DNA of 62,797 nt from Candidatus Eiseniibacteriota bacterium (GCA_024276995.1 JAJRWB010000022.1:1-62797); one strand, 5' to 3'; counted from the first letter of the stretch, positions 7,853 through 17,400 are shown. Translations and numbers: made by a program. Notes: a model not told the origin generated them from the sequence alone.

Positions 7853-8851
7853 TTGCACGCCGCCGAATTCATTCATGTATCCAAGACATATCCGATTCGC
7901 GGGGGACTCGATCGCCTGTTCCGGAACCCGTTCCGCCGGGAAAGCCTGGTGGCGCTGTCGGATGTTTCCTTCAGCGTGGACAGTGGAGAGGTGGTCGCCC
8001 TTCTCGGCCCGAACGGTTCGGGAAAATCGACCGCCCTGAAGATACTCGCGTCGCTCATCCTCCCAACGGCGGGGATCGCCCGAATCGAGGGAAGGGACAC
8101 GTCGAAGGAGAGTCTTGCCACGCGCGGCCGGATCGGGTACTGCATGGCTGAAGAGCGCAGCTTCTATTTCCGTCTTTCGGGGAGACAGAATCTCCGTTTC
8201 TTCGGGAAGCTCCGCGGGCTTTCCGACGCCCGCATCGAAAGGGATATCGACGACCTGGCCGCCCTTCTCGCCCTGGATGAGGTGGATGAACGGTTCATGA
8301 CCTATTCCACCGGTACGCGCCAGAAACTCTCGGTGGCGCGATCCCTCATGGGAGACCAGCCTGTTCTTCTCCTCGACGAGCCGACCCGGGGGCTCGATCC
8401 GTACACTTCATCCCTTTTCCTGGAAAGACTTCGTCTTATCGCTTCGACGGGCAAAACGGTGATTCTCGCCAGCCACGATCTCGGCGCCGTCGACCGGATC
8501 GCCGACAGGCTGATCTTCCTGCACAAGGGGGAAATGCTGGCGGAAGGATCATCCGAGGAAGTACTCAACCGTTTCGACGTGCCGAGCGAGATCGAGCTCG
8601 AAGTGGCCGGTGCGAAGGAAGGGTGGACCGCCCCCCTGAAAGAGGTGCCCGGAATCGATCTGGTCGAGGAGAAGTCCGCTCCGGGCGAGGGGGCGAGCCG
8701 CTGCCGGATCGTCCTGGGCGGTGGGGGGATCGAGCCGGACGAACTCCTCCGGCTCCTCCGGGGCCGCTTCCGGACGGTGAGCCGGCTGAGCCTCCGGAAA
8801 GGTTCACTCGAGGAACTCTACAAACGCTTTTCCCGCGGGGAGGAGACATGA
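7853..8851 (+). CDS. ABC exporter ATPase
   Basis: A 332-residue ABC ATPase of the ABC-2/DrrA class: Walker A GPNGSGKST, a signature of the STGTRQK type and Walker B VLLLDEPTRGLD, then a C-terminal extension of about 100 residues as in drug-exporter ATPases. It begins at TTG 7853; GAGGAG lies 13 bases upstream and no better start is available. Its stop overlaps the permease ATG (ATGATG). It probably exports the modified peptide or a lipid-linked product of the operon. Confidence 0.88.
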   Translation: MHAAEFIHVSKTYPIRGGLDRLFRNPFRRESLVALSDVSFSVDSGEVVALLGPNGSGKSTALKILASLILPTAGIARIEGRDTSKESLATRGRIGYCMAEERSFYFRLSGRQNLRFFGKLRGLSDARIERDIDDLAALLALDEVDERFMTYSTGTRQKLSVARSLMGDQPVLLLDEPTRGLDPYTSSLFLERLRLIASTGKTVILASHDLGAVDRIADRLIFLHKGEMLAEGSSEEVLNRFDVPSEIELEVAGAKEGWTAPLKEVPGIDLVEEKSAPGEGASRCRIVLGGGGIEPDELLRLLRGRFRTVSRLSLRKGSLEELYKRFSRGEET

Positions 8852-9669
8852 TGCTCGACCCGGTGCGCGGGAGACCGTGGGCCTTTCTGCGGAAAGACCT
8901 CCAGGTGGCGACGAGCTACCGGCTCGCTTTCGTGCTTCAGCTCTTCGGGATCGCCCTCACGCTGGCGCTCTTCTACTTCCTCGCCCGGCTGATCGACACC
9001 ACCATGAATCCTTACCTCGACCGGTACGGCGGAGATTATTTCTCCTTCGTTCTTATCGGTGTCGCGGTGAGCAACTACCTCTCCACCGGGCTGAACGCGT
9101 TCGCCTCCCGGATCCGGGACGAACAGGTGCTCGGCACTCTCGAGGCGATCCTATCCACGCCGACCCGTTTCTCCACCTATCTTCTCTCGTCCGCGATCTG
9201 GAACTTCCTGTGGGCATCGTTCACCATCGTGATCTACCTCGTGTTCGGGGTGCTCTTCTTCGATCTGAAAATGGTGAATCCCAATCTTCCGGTGGCGCTC
9301 CTCTTCTTGAGCCTCACGGTGATCGCCTTTTCGAGCCTCGGAATTCTGGCCGCCAGCTTCATTCTGGTGATGAAGCGGGGCAATCCGGTGAACTGGGTCT
9401 TCACTTCCCTCTCTCGGCTGCTCGGCGGCGTCTACTTTCCCGTTTCCGTGCTCCCCGTCTGGTTGCAGAAGGCGGCGTTTCTCCTCCCTCTCACCTATTC
9501 CCTCGAAGGGATGCGAATGGCTCTTCTCACCGGTGTGGCGCTGGCGGATCTGAAGAAGGAACTGCTCGCGTTGGTCGTGTTCACCGCGGCGGCCCTGTTC
9601 TTCGGCATTCTCTCGGCCCGTTTCGCCATCCGGAGGGCGAGGAGAGACGGGACGCTCGGACAGTATTGA
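8848..9669 (+). CDS. ABC-2 type exporter permease
   Basis: A 273-residue membrane protein with six predicted helices and the ABC-2 pattern (helices near VLQLFGIALTLALFYFLAR and SFVLIGVAVSNYLSTGL, and a C-terminal pair ending in basic residues). It partners the ATPase it overlaps by four bases. The pair closes the RiPP operon; 133 bases separate it from the next start. Confidence 0.86.
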   Translation: MMLDPVRGRPWAFLRKDLQVATSYRLAFVLQLFGIALTLALFYFLARLIDTTMNPYLDRYGGDYFSFVLIGVAVSNYLSTGLNAFASRIRDEQVLGTLEAILSTPTRFSTYLLSSAIWNFLWASFTIVIYLVFGVLFFDLKMVNPNLPVALLFLSLTVIAFSSLGILAASFILVMKRGNPVNWVFTSLSRLLGGVYFPVSVLPVWLQKAAFLLPLTYSLEGMRMALLTGVALADLKKELLALVVFTAAALFFGILSARFAIRRARRDGTLGQY

Positions 9670-9802
9670 GAAGGAGCATCCGCCGGCCGGAACCTCCGTC
9701 CGGTAGGAACGGGCGGCCCGCGCCGGATTGTGCTACCATGGGCGCGATTTTTCTCAGGCGGCGCGGACCGGATGGGATAGTGAACAGGGAAGGAGCTTCC
9801 TC

Positions 9803-11413
9803 TTGGAAGAAAAACACGATTCGTTGACGGAAGAAGCGTCGGAGCGCGCCGGGGCGAAGCCGATCCTTTTCCCGGTTTTCGGTGTGCTCCTCGGAGCGGG
9901 GGGCGCACTTCTGCAGCTGAAAGCGCTCCGATTCGGCGCGATCGCCCCGGGCCAGCTCCCAATGTTCTGGGCGTTCTTCCTCGGCGTCGGCGCGCTTCTC
10001 GCTTTCGTCGTCGGAATCGCCGCGCGGCGGCTCTTCCGCTCGGCCGGCGGCGCGTACGGCATCGCCATCGGAGTCACCGCGATTCTTCTCGCGATCTTCG
10101 TTCCTCTCAACAGCCGTTCTCTTACAAACGTCTATCTCCTCATCACCGACACCACCCGGTCGGATCATCTCTCGCTCTACGGCTACGACAGGGAGACGAC
10201 CCCCTTTCTCGACGAGCTTGCCTCCGAGGGTGTCACCTTCCGGCAATCGATATCGACCGGCACTCATACGATCGTATCCACGCCGTGCATCGTCGCATCG
10301 ATCTATCCGAGCGAACACGGGATCGTCGGCTATTCGAATGTCCTTTCCAACCGGTTCACCCTCCTATCGGAATACCTCCACGAGTGGGGATACCGAACGT
10401 ACGGTTACGCCACGAATCCGCACCTCGGTCCCCGTCTCGGCTACGCCCAAGGGTTCGACAAGTATGAGCACGACCCGGGTTGGGCGCAGACGCCCGCGGG
10501 GGACGTGAACCGGAGGTTCCTGCGGTGGATCGACGACGGAAACGACGTGGACGGACCGCTCTTCAGTTTTCTTTTCTACATCGATCCCCACAACCCCTAT
10601 GAACCGCCCCCGGCGTTCCAAACCCTTTTCGATCCGGGATGGAAGGGCGCGGTGATCTCCGACTGGCGTCACGAGGACGGGAAGCCGGAGCCGGGGAAGC
10701 TGAGGAATCTCATCGCCCAGTATGACGGCGCCATCGCGTACTGGGACGCCGAGCTTCGGAAACTCGTCGGGGAACTGAAGGCGAGGGGGTTGTGGGAAAA
10801 CTCTCTTCTCGTCTACACTTCCGACCATGGCGAGGGCTTCTGGGAACACGGTTTCTGGGGACATAATGTAACTATGTATGAAGAATTGTGCCGTGTTCCT
10901 CTCTTCTTCTCCTTTCCCGTTCCGGTGCACTTTCCGCCCCTCCGGCGGACATCGGGTTCGGTGGACGAAATCGTGTCGAGCATCGATGTGGTACCCACGG
11001 TTCTCGAGTTTCTACGTATCGCCCCGGACGAAACGGCGAGGGGAAGGAGCGCCCTCCCGCTCGTGTTCGGCGGCGAGACGGGACCGGAGAGGATGGCATA
11101 CTGCGAGGAGATCTTGAAGCGCTACGGCCCGTACGATATTCGGGCCATCCGCACGAAAACGCACAAGTACATCCGGATTTTCAACTACGAAGGGGATACC
11201 GGCCGGGGCGATCTCTTTTTCGACCTGGAAAGCGATCCCGGCGAACTGAAGAATCTCGCTTCCGTCGAATCGGAGGAACTCGATATGCACAGGCGGCTCC
11301 TCGATCTCAAGATGGCGGAGATCGCCGGCAAGGGGAGCGTGAAAACCGACACCGTCGAGGTGGAGCCCGCCGTGCTCGAGCGGCTGAAAGCGCTCGGCTA
11401 CCTCGGAGACTGA
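9803..11413 (+). CDS. Membrane-anchored sulfatase/phosphotransferase-fold enzyme
   Basis: A 536-residue alkaline-phosphatase-superfamily protein with three N-terminal membrane helices and a periplasmic catalytic domain. Metal-site motifs are LLITDTTRSDHLSLYGY, YTSDHGEGFWEHG and a C-terminal ERLKALGYL tail. The usual sulfatase motif CxPSR is replaced by VSTPCIVASIYPSEHG, so the nucleophile is likely Ser/Thr and no formylglycine is expected; a lipid-to-sugar phosphotransferase or hydrolase is as likely as a true sulfatase. The start is taken at TTG 9803, preceded by GGAAGGAG. It follows the RiPP exporter in the same direction and may belong to the same transcript. A paralogue with an in-frame stop lies at 38917-40863. 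Confidence 0.72.
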   Translation: MEEKHDSLTEEASERAGAKPILFPVFGVLLGAGGALLQLKALRFGAIAPGQLPMFWAFFLGVGALLAFVVGIAARRLFRSAGGAYGIAIGVTAILLAIFVPLNSRSLTNVYLLITDTTRSDHLSLYGYDRETTPFLDELASEGVTFRQSISTGTHTIVSTPCIVASIYPSEHGIVGYSNVLSNRFTLLSEYLHEWGYRTYGYATNPHLGPRLGYAQGFDKYEHDPGWAQTPAGDVNRRFLRWIDDGNDVDGPLFSFLFYIDPHNPYEPPPAFQTLFDPGWKGAVISDWRHEDGKPEPGKLRNLIAQYDGAIAYWDAELRKLVGELKARGLWENSLLVYTSDHGEGFWEHGFWGHNVTMYEELCRVPLFFSFPVPVHFPPLRRTSGSVDEIVSSIDVVPTVLEFLRIAPDETARGRSALPLVFGGETGPERMAYCEEILKRYGPYDIRAIRTKTHKYIRIFNYEGDTGRGDLFFDLESDPGELKNLASVESEELDMHRRLLDLKMAEIAGKGSVKTDTVEVEPAVLERLKALGYLGD

Positions 11414-11434
11414 CGCCCCGGATCGACGACGCGC

Positions 11435-11463
11435 TTTCCAAACCGGACGAAATACGCTATAAT
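11435..11463 (+). promoter_or_regulatory. Sigma-70-type promoter of the secreted peptidase gene
   Basis: TTTCCA (11435), a 17-base spacer and a perfect TATAAT (11458-11463), about 92 bases before the start codon. Confidence 0.55.
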
Positions 11464-11555
11464 CGAATTATGTAACGGTAATGTCCGTCCGGCCCGATCC
11501 CCCTGGGCCGGCCGATCGATCTCCTGATGGCCCACATCCGACGAGGTGAACCGCA

Positions 11556-14540
11556 ATGCGCAACCGTGTACGCACACTCCCATCCGTCCCTGCATCCTAC
11601 GGGCGGATCCTGGCGACCGTGATCACACTCCTTCCGCTTTTCCTGGGCGTATCGGTCCGCGCCGCTTTCGCTTTCGTCGATCCGGTCGGCGGAACGGCCG
11701 CTCCGACGGTGATCGCCGTTCCCGAGGGCGACCCGACGCTGTTCGGTCGTTTCGTGCGGAGCGAGGAGCGGATCGATTCCGGGCTCGCTTCGTTCCGCTC
11801 GGCGGTGGGGGGAAGTTGGGCGATCCAGAGGAATCCGGTGACCGGAACACCCCACCAAGTGGTAGGAAGCGGCATCGACTACGCGTCGACGCCCCTTTCC
11901 GGAAACGACGACGCCCTGCGCGTGGCGAGACGGTTCCTGTCGGAGCACGCCGCTTTCTTCCAGGTCGACATCGATCGGCTCGGAGAGCCGTGGATCGAGC
12001 GGAGCGGCGGCAAGTGGTCGGTCGTGTTCCGTGAAACATACGGTGGAATCCCCGTTCGCGGCGGAAGGGCGCATGTCGTTTTCACGGAAGGCGGTCGCAT
12101 CTTCGCGGCGGGGTCCGACTTTCATCCCTCGATCGTCGCCGATGTGGCGAACCTGATGCCGTCGTCCGACGCGGTGGCGATCGCGAAGGGGGAGATGGGG
12201 TTCGTCGATGGATCCGATTTCATGCGGGAGGAGCCGGAGCTGTTCATCTACCCGGTTCGCTCGGGGAGCGGTTTCCTCTATCGGCCCACGTGGAAAGTGA
12301 TTCTCCATATGCAGAATCCTTTCGGAGGCTGGGAGAACTGGGTCGACGCCAACACCGGCGAGATCTACGCGCGGCGCGATATGTACGAGTACGTCGATGT
12401 CACGGGTGTCATCCACGGCGCGGTGAGCGATCCCGAATACTGCGTTCCATCCGCCGACCTTCCCCTGAAAGGGATGAACGTCAACTTGAACGGCGGGACC
12501 GCGGTGCAGTCCCTCGATGACGGCTCCTTCGTCATCCCGTACGGCGGCGCGGACAGCGTCGTCGTTACCACCCGTTTTCGGGGGCCCGATTTCCGCCAAT
12601 ACAACAACGCGGGGCCCGTCGCCCGGGATACGGCGAGAATCATCGCGGGGGAGACGGCCGATCTTTGGTTCGACGACACCAACTCCGACGCCACCGAGAG
12701 GGCTGCATGGTATCAGCATTATGTGGTGCGAGACTTCATCAAGAGCATCGATCCCGGTCTGTCCGCCGCCGATTACCAGATGCCCGTGACACTGAACCGA
12801 ACGGACGGGTACTGCCCGGGAAACGCCTGGTTCGACGGCACGGGTACGAATTTCTGTCTCGGTTCCGGGGGGAACGCGAACACCGGCGAACTGGGCGGCG
12901 TGATCTATCACGAATACGGTCACGGCGTGAACGGCTGGACATACAACGGAGGCGGATTCAGCGGCGCCCTCAGCGAAGGGAACGCCGACGTACTCACCTT
13001 GATGATTCTTCACCGGCCGACCATGGGGATCGGCTTCTCCCAGGGCGAGTGCAACCGCGGAATCCGGAGCGCGAGCCAGGGCTTCCGTTTCCCCGACGAT
13101 CTCGTCGGCGAGGGACACACCGACGGCCAGGCGATCTCCGGTTTCTTCTGGGAAGTGCGCAACCGGATGATCACGAGTTACGGAGAGGCGTACACCGATT
13201 CCGTCCTCCCGCGACTGTGGCATTTCTCCAGGAAACTCGGTAAGCCGTACACCCTCCAGGACCAGGTGACGTGGGCGTTCATCTATGACGATGTGGACGG
13301 AAACCTCGACACCGGCACCCCGAACTTCACCGAACTCGCCGGCGCTGCCGCGGAGATCGGTTTCACCGTGCCGACAATCAGCCAGGGAGTCCAGATCGTC
13401 CATGCCGGACTTCCTTCCACCACCGATACGCTTTCCACGAGGGTGGTAACCGGCGTGGTTACCGGCCTGTCGGGCGGTATCGATCCTTCCTCCGTTCTGC
13501 TCCACTACCGCGTCAACGGTTCGGCGTTTACCGATGTTCCGATGACGCCCACGGCGAACCCCGGCGAGTATGCGGCGTCGATCCCTGCGATGCCGGAAGA
13601 TTCGCGTGTGGAGTATTACCTCGAAGCGGCCGACTCCGCTTCCCACATCGACTTCAGCCCGACGAACGCGCCGGCCCGTCTCCACTGGTACGACGTCGCT
13701 TTCATCTATGACCCGTGCGAGTCCGCAGCCGGATGGACGCTCGGCGATTCGCTCGACGACGCCACGAAGGGCACGTGGATCAACGCCGATCCTGTGGGGA
13801 ACGTGACGCGCCCGGAGGATGATGTGACTCCCGATGGCGTGAACTGTTTCGTCACGGGGAACAGCGGCAATGTGAACGGCGGTACGACGACGCTCTATTC
13901 GCCCTTCTACCAGCTCGGCGGGACGAACCAGGCGACGGCGCGCTACAGGCGATGGTACTCGAACAACTACGGAGCGAACGGTGTGCTCGCCACGCTCGAC
14001 GACTGGTGGATCGTCGACGCCTCGGCCGACGGCGGGATGACGTGGAGCATGGTGGAAAACGAGCCCGCCGGGAGCGAGTCGTGGGTGGAGGTGGAAGTCG
14101 ATCTGGGCGCTCTATTCGGCGTGGTCGACAGTGTGCAGTTCCGTTTCACCGCCCGGGACACCGGTGAGGCGACGAGGGTTCATGCGGCCGTCGACGAGGT
14201 TCGGTTCGTGAAGCCTCTCGCCACCGATGTGGCGTCCACCGGAGGCGGAAGGGAAGCACCGGGCGTGTTCCGGCTCGAGGCAAACCGTCCGAATCCGTTC
14301 AATCCGCTCACGACGATCGCCTTCGATCTTCCCGTGCGCTCACAGGTCCGACTCGAGGTTTTCGATGTCGCCGGGCGGCGCGTGAAGAGTCTCCTCTCCG
14401 GATGGCGCGACGCGGGCCGGCACGAGGTGAGCTGGAATGGAACGGACGACCGGGGCGCCGAGGCTGGATCGGGCGTCTATTTCTACAGGTTGGAGAGCGG
14501 TTCGAAAAGATCGGTGAAGAAAATGACTCTCGTTCGATGA
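11556..14540 (+). CDS. Secreted M36/M4-like zinc metallopeptidase with FlgD-like sorting tail
   Basis: A 994-residue exported protein. The signal peptide (about 1-40) is followed by an FTP-like propeptide, then the peptidase with zinc motif HEYGH (452-456) and third ligand Glu474 in SEGNAD, typical of fungalysin/M36. A beta-sandwich region follows, and the last 85 residues form the FlgD-Ig-like C-terminal domain (NRPNPFNPLTTIAFDLP, VFDVAGRRV, GVYFYRL) used as a secretion/anchoring tail in FCB-group bacteria. It degrades protein outside the cell, probably for nutrition. The gene is monocistronic, bounded by its own promoter and a strong terminator. Confidence 0.88.
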   Translation: MRNRVRTLPSVPASYGRILATVITLLPLFLGVSVRAAFAFVDPVGGTAAPTVIAVPEGDPTLFGRFVRSEERIDSGLASFRSAVGGSWAIQRNPVTGTPHQVVGSGIDYASTPLSGNDDALRVARRFLSEHAAFFQVDIDRLGEPWIERSGGKWSVVFRETYGGIPVRGGRAHVVFTEGGRIFAAGSDFHPSIVADVANLMPSSDAVAIAKGEMGFVDGSDFMREEPELFIYPVRSGSGFLYRPTWKVILHMQNPFGGWENWVDANTGEIYARRDMYEYVDVTGVIHGAVSDPEYCVPSADLPLKGMNVNLNGGTAVQSLDDGSFVIPYGGADSVVVTTRFRGPDFRQYNNAGPVARDTARIIAGETADLWFDDTNSDATERAAWYQHYVVRDFIKSIDPGLSAADYQMPVTLNRTDGYCPGNAWFDGTGTNFCLGSGGNANTGELGGVIYHEYGHGVNGWTYNGGGFSGALSEGNADVLTLMILHRPTMGIGFSQGECNRGIRSASQGFRFPDDLVGEGHTDGQAISGFFWEVRNRMITSYGEAYTDSVLPRLWHFSRKLGKPYTLQDQVTWAFIYDDVDGNLDTGTPNFTELAGAAAEIGFTVPTISQGVQIVHAGLPSTTDTLSTRVVTGVVTGLSGGIDPSSVLLHYRVNGSAFTDVPMTPTANPGEYAASIPAMPEDSRVEYYLEAADSASHIDFSPTNAPARLHWYDVAFIYDPCESAAGWTLGDSLDDATKGTWINADPVGNVTRPEDDVTPDGVNCFVTGNSGNVNGGTTTLYSPFYQLGGTNQATARYRRWYSNNYGANGVLATLDDWWIVDASADGGMTWSMVENEPAGSESWVEVEVDLGALFGVVDSVQFRFTARDTGEATRVHAAVDEVRFVKPLATDVASTGGGREAPGVFRLEANRPNPFNPLTTIAFDLPVRSQVRLEVFDVAGRRVKSLLSGWRDAGRHEVSWNGTDDRGAEAGSGVYFYRLESGSKRSVKKMTLVR

Positions 14541-14549
14541 GCGAATAAG

Positions 14550-14590
14550 GCGCCGGGGCGGCGCTTGCGAAGATTCGGCCGCCCCGGCGC
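14550..14590. terminator. Bidirectional terminator between convergent genes
   Basis: A perfect 13-base stem: GCGCCGGGGCGGC at 14550-14562 pairs with its reverse complement at 14578-14590. It lies between a plus-strand gene ending at 14540 and a minus-strand gene ending at 14599. Confidence 0.75.
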
Positions 14591-14598
14591 TTGTCGAT

Positions 14599-14847
14599 CT
14601 AGACCCTGTTCCACCTCGCCATGAACCGGGCCCACGCTTCGAGCTGCCACCAGAAGAGCGTACCGTCGCCGAACCAGCGAACCAACCCTCTCTCGTCCTG
14701 GTCGTTCCCGAGGGTCGTGGTGCCGGCGCTGATCGCCGATGCGTCGTCCGCCCGTTCCCTGACGGGCGACTTTCCGGCCCAGGCGATCTGCGGGACGATC
14801 ATCATCGTCAGCAGAACGCCCACGAGCAGCAGTTTTCCGAGTTTCAT
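14599..14847 (-). CDS. Small secreted Trp-rich protein under a sigma-54 promoter
   Basis: An 82-residue protein with a clear signal peptide (MKLGKLLLVGVLLTMMIVP, cleavage near AWA-G) and a mature part of about 60 residues ending in an aromatic amphipathic stretch (LFWWQLEAWARFMARW). The start at 14847 has GAGGAGG at the right distance; the longer frame does not. I recognise no family. A sigma-54 promoter sits 57 bases upstream, so expression depends on an enhancer-binding protein. The Trp-rich tail could bind membranes or peptides, but that is only suggestive. Confidence 0.65.
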   Translation of the reverse strand: MKLGKLLLVGVLLTMMIVPQIAWAGKSPVRERADDASAISAGTTTLGNDQDERGLVRWFGDGTLFWWQLEAWARFMARWNRV

Positions 14848-14903
14848 CCCGTACCTCCTCGTGATGTTGTCTCGTGCGGTCATGAGGTAACGCCGTTCGA
14901 CAT

Positions 14904-14919
14904 CGCAATCGTCGTGCCA
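14904..14919 (-). promoter_or_regulatory. Sigma-54 (-24/-12) promoter
   Basis: On the minus strand TGGCACGACGATTGCG fits TGGCACGNNNNTTGCW at all but the last base, with the GG-N10-GC spacing intact. It faces the small secreted protein. The rest of the roughly 330-base gap to 15177 shows no gene. Confidence 0.7.
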
Positions 14920-15176
14920 AAAGGGTTGGTGGGGGTGTCGTTTGTAACATTCATGATGCCAATCGGTTAGAGGGGCCGATTCCGGTCCGGGAAGACAGGC
15001 TCCGCCGCCGCACGAACCGAAGGGACACCAAGGGAAAACCGGATCAATCGATCGGGCTTTTCCGTTGCAGAAGGTCGCGATGTCGTTGCAGAACGCCTCG
15101 CCCGATCACACCGGTTGCGCCGCCGCCGAGCGGTGCATAGAATTCACTCAGACGCCGCGTCGAAATGGAGGAGCGA

Positions 15177-16514
15177 ATGCCCGCCGGTGTACTTGTGGAA
15201 AACGTGGCCGCCGGCATGCCGGCCGAACGCTCGGGACTCCGGCCCGGGGATCGTCTCCTCGAGGTGAACGGGAGGAAAGTGGACGACCACCTCGACGTCC
15301 GGTTCCACGCGGCCGACTGCGACGTGATTGTCGACGTCCGGCGGGGAAAGGAGAGAATCGCCCTTCGAATCGAGGGGGAAGACGACCCGTTTCGAGGTGT
15401 CGTCTTCGAGGAGATTCGCCCGCGTGTTTGCGCCAGCAAGTGCGTCTTCTGTTTCATCGATCAGCTTCCCGCCGAGGTGCGTCCGTCACTGAAGGTTAAG
15501 GACGAGGATTTCCGCCTCTCTTTCCTTCACGGCAACTACATGACCCTCGGCAACCTGAAGGATCGCGATCTCGCCAGAATCCTCGAGCAGCGGCTCTCCC
15601 CCCTGTACGTATCGATTCACGCCGTCGACGAGAAGGTGCGCGCCGTCTTGCTCGGCAGACCTCCGCGCCGTCCGTTGCTGCCGACGATGGAGGCGCTTCT
15701 GGAGGGGGGCATCGAACTGTACGGGCAGATCGTCCTTTGCCCGGGGCTGAACGACGGCGCCGTGCTCGACGAAACGATGACGGTACTCTCCTCGTATCAT
15801 CCCGGGCTGAGGGGTGTGGCGGTCGTTCCCCTCGGTCTCTCATCGCACAGGGAAAAGGACGACTTGCTGAGCCCGGTGACTCCCGCCGTGGCGGCGGATG
15901 TGATCGATTCGATTGAAAGGAAGCAGGATGTCTTTCGCGCCCGCCTGGGAACGAGGTTCGTCTTTCCCGGGGACGAGTTCTATCTCCTCGCCGGGAGGGA
16001 TCTTCCTCCGGCGGCCTTCTACGAGGAATACGATCAGGTCGAGGACGGCGTCGGCATGGTCCGCCGATTTCGGGAACGGTTCGACGATGCCGTCGCCGAA
16101 AGAAGCGGCCGTCCGCCCGCAGTCGATCGCCTCGCCCTGGTGACCGGCACACTCTTCGCCGGCACCCTCGAATCGTGCCTCGGGAAAGTGAGTGCTCTAA
16201 ACGATATCGATCTCAAGGTCGTTCCCGTGAAGAACCGTTTTCTCGGCAGCACGATCACCGTGGCCGGACTCCTCGGGGGGAGGGATGTGGCGACCGCTCT
16301 TCGTGAGGAGGCGCCCGGCTACCCGGCGGTCATCCCCGCAGAAATGGTCTCCCGCGCGAACGGTCTGCTTCTCGACGATTACACCCCGCACCGGCTGCTC
16401 GAGGAATCGGGCGCTGCGGAGCTTTTCATCGCGGACGGCGGCGAAGGGTTGGCGCGGCGGATCTGGGATGGGGATGGCCGTGACGAGCCTGCGGGAACGT
16501 ACCCCCACCGGTGA
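15177..16514 (+). CDS. PDZ-radical SAM protein, DUF512 family
   Basis: A 445-residue protein. The PDZ-like N-terminus (VENVAAGMPAERSGLRPGDR) leads into the motif CASKCVFCFIDQLP, the Cx3Cx2C cluster site of the DUF512/TIGR03279 radical SAM family, then the family core (SLHGNYMTLGNL, YVSIHA, GQIVLCPGLNDG, FPGDEFYLLAGRDLP). The biochemical function is not known. The start at 15177 is preferred over 15165 because GGAGGAG lies six bases before it. It stands alone and converges on the next gene. Confidence 0.88.
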   Translation: MPAGVLVENVAAGMPAERSGLRPGDRLLEVNGRKVDDHLDVRFHAADCDVIVDVRRGKERIALRIEGEDDPFRGVVFEEIRPRVCASKCVFCFIDQLPAEVRPSLKVKDEDFRLSFLHGNYMTLGNLKDRDLARILEQRLSPLYVSIHAVDEKVRAVLLGRPPRRPLLPTMEALLEGGIELYGQIVLCPGLNDGAVLDETMTVLSSYHPGLRGVAVVPLGLSSHREKDDLLSPVTPAVAADVIDSIERKQDVFRARLGTRFVFPGDEFYLLAGRDLPPAAFYEEYDQVEDGVGMVRRFRERFDDAVAERSGRPPAVDRLALVTGTLFAGTLESCLGKVSALNDIDLKVVPVKNRFLGSTITVAGLLGGRDVATALREEAPGYPAVIPAEMVSRANGLLLDDYTPHRLLEESGAAELFIADGGEGLARRIWDGDGRDEPAGTYPHR

Positions 16515-16530
16515 ACCAACCCGGAGGCGT

Positions 16531-17241
16531 TCAGCGCCCTTCGTCCGGTTCGGGAACGTTATTGATCTCGTAGAGCCACGCCGCCGGAATGGTGACCGTC
16601 ACCGTCTTCCCATCGAGAGTCGGATCGAGGTCGAGCACCCTCCCCGCATCGTCTGCGGCCTGCAAACGGAAGAACGGACCGACCCACTCTCCGCCGGCGT
16701 CATAGAACTGCACCGTTCCTCGCTCTTTTCTCGCCTCGAGGGTGGTGAGGATCTCTCCCTTCACGATGAGATCTCCGCCCTCCCAGAGCGGATTGTCGTG
16801 AAAAAGCCACGTTTGAAAGACCTTCTCCCGGTCGCCTCCGTACGTCTCGTCGATCAGCGACGTGCGCCGATAAACCACGCGGTCTCCGTCGATGATGAAA
16901 GAGAGGGTTTTCCGGCTCCTCGTCCAGAAAACCTGTCCCCGTGTGCCGCGGATTTCGACGACCCAGAACGCGAACTGTTCATCCCCGGGCTGCCAGTGCC
17001 AGATCACCCCTTCGGGGATGAACTGGGCCGAGAAGTCGTCGCCCGAGATCAGGAATCCTTCGGGAAGATCGGGCGGCATGATCGGCGGGTTGAAGGATTC
17101 AGGGATGGATGGTTCACGAATCAGCTGTCCGGGCTGTGATTTTTCCGTCGCCGCCGTCGGAGTGGAAACGAGGAAGAGAACGAGGAACGCAACGAGGATC
17201 GGCGGAATCGCCGGCGGGAGCCTCAAGTGAAACCGTGGCAT
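16531..17241 (-). CDS. Secreted protein of unknown function
   Basis: A 236-residue protein with a signal peptide (LPPAIPPILVAFLVLFLVS) and a beta-rich mature domain of about 200 residues. The pattern (LISGDDFSAQFIPEGVIWHW, a regular run of short strands, WLFHDNPLWEGGDL) loosely recalls LolA/outer-membrane lipoprotein sorting folds, but I cannot assign a family. The start at 17241 has GGAGGAGG upstream; an upstream in-frame ATG lies inside that ribosome site. Confidence 0.6.
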   Translation of the reverse strand: MPRFHLRLPPAIPPILVAFLVLFLVSTPTAATEKSQPGQLIREPSIPESFNPPIMPPDLPEGFLISGDDFSAQFIPEGVIWHWQPGDEQFAFWVVEIRGTRGQVFWTRSRKTLSFIIDGDRVVYRRTSLIDETYGGDREKVFQTWLFHDNPLWEGGDLIVKGEILTTLEARKERGTVQFYDAGGEWVGPFFRLQAADDAGRVLDLDPTLDGKTVTVTIPAAWLYEINNVPEPDEGR

Positions 17242-17400
17242 GACGCCTCCTCCTTCCATGCGCGGCCGGGAACGACCCTCTTGTTCACCGTACGGGAGTT
17301 CGAACGCGCCTGTCAAGCATCCACTCGCGCCGCTCTTGACGACGGAGCGAAAATGTTATCCCCTTGAGCGAACACGCCGCTGCGCGGGAGGATGATGCGG

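Noticed and set aside
11457-13685. A 742-codon minus-strand frame opposite the M36-like peptidase
   Set aside because: Shadow of the peptidase frame; no start signal and no recognisable domain.
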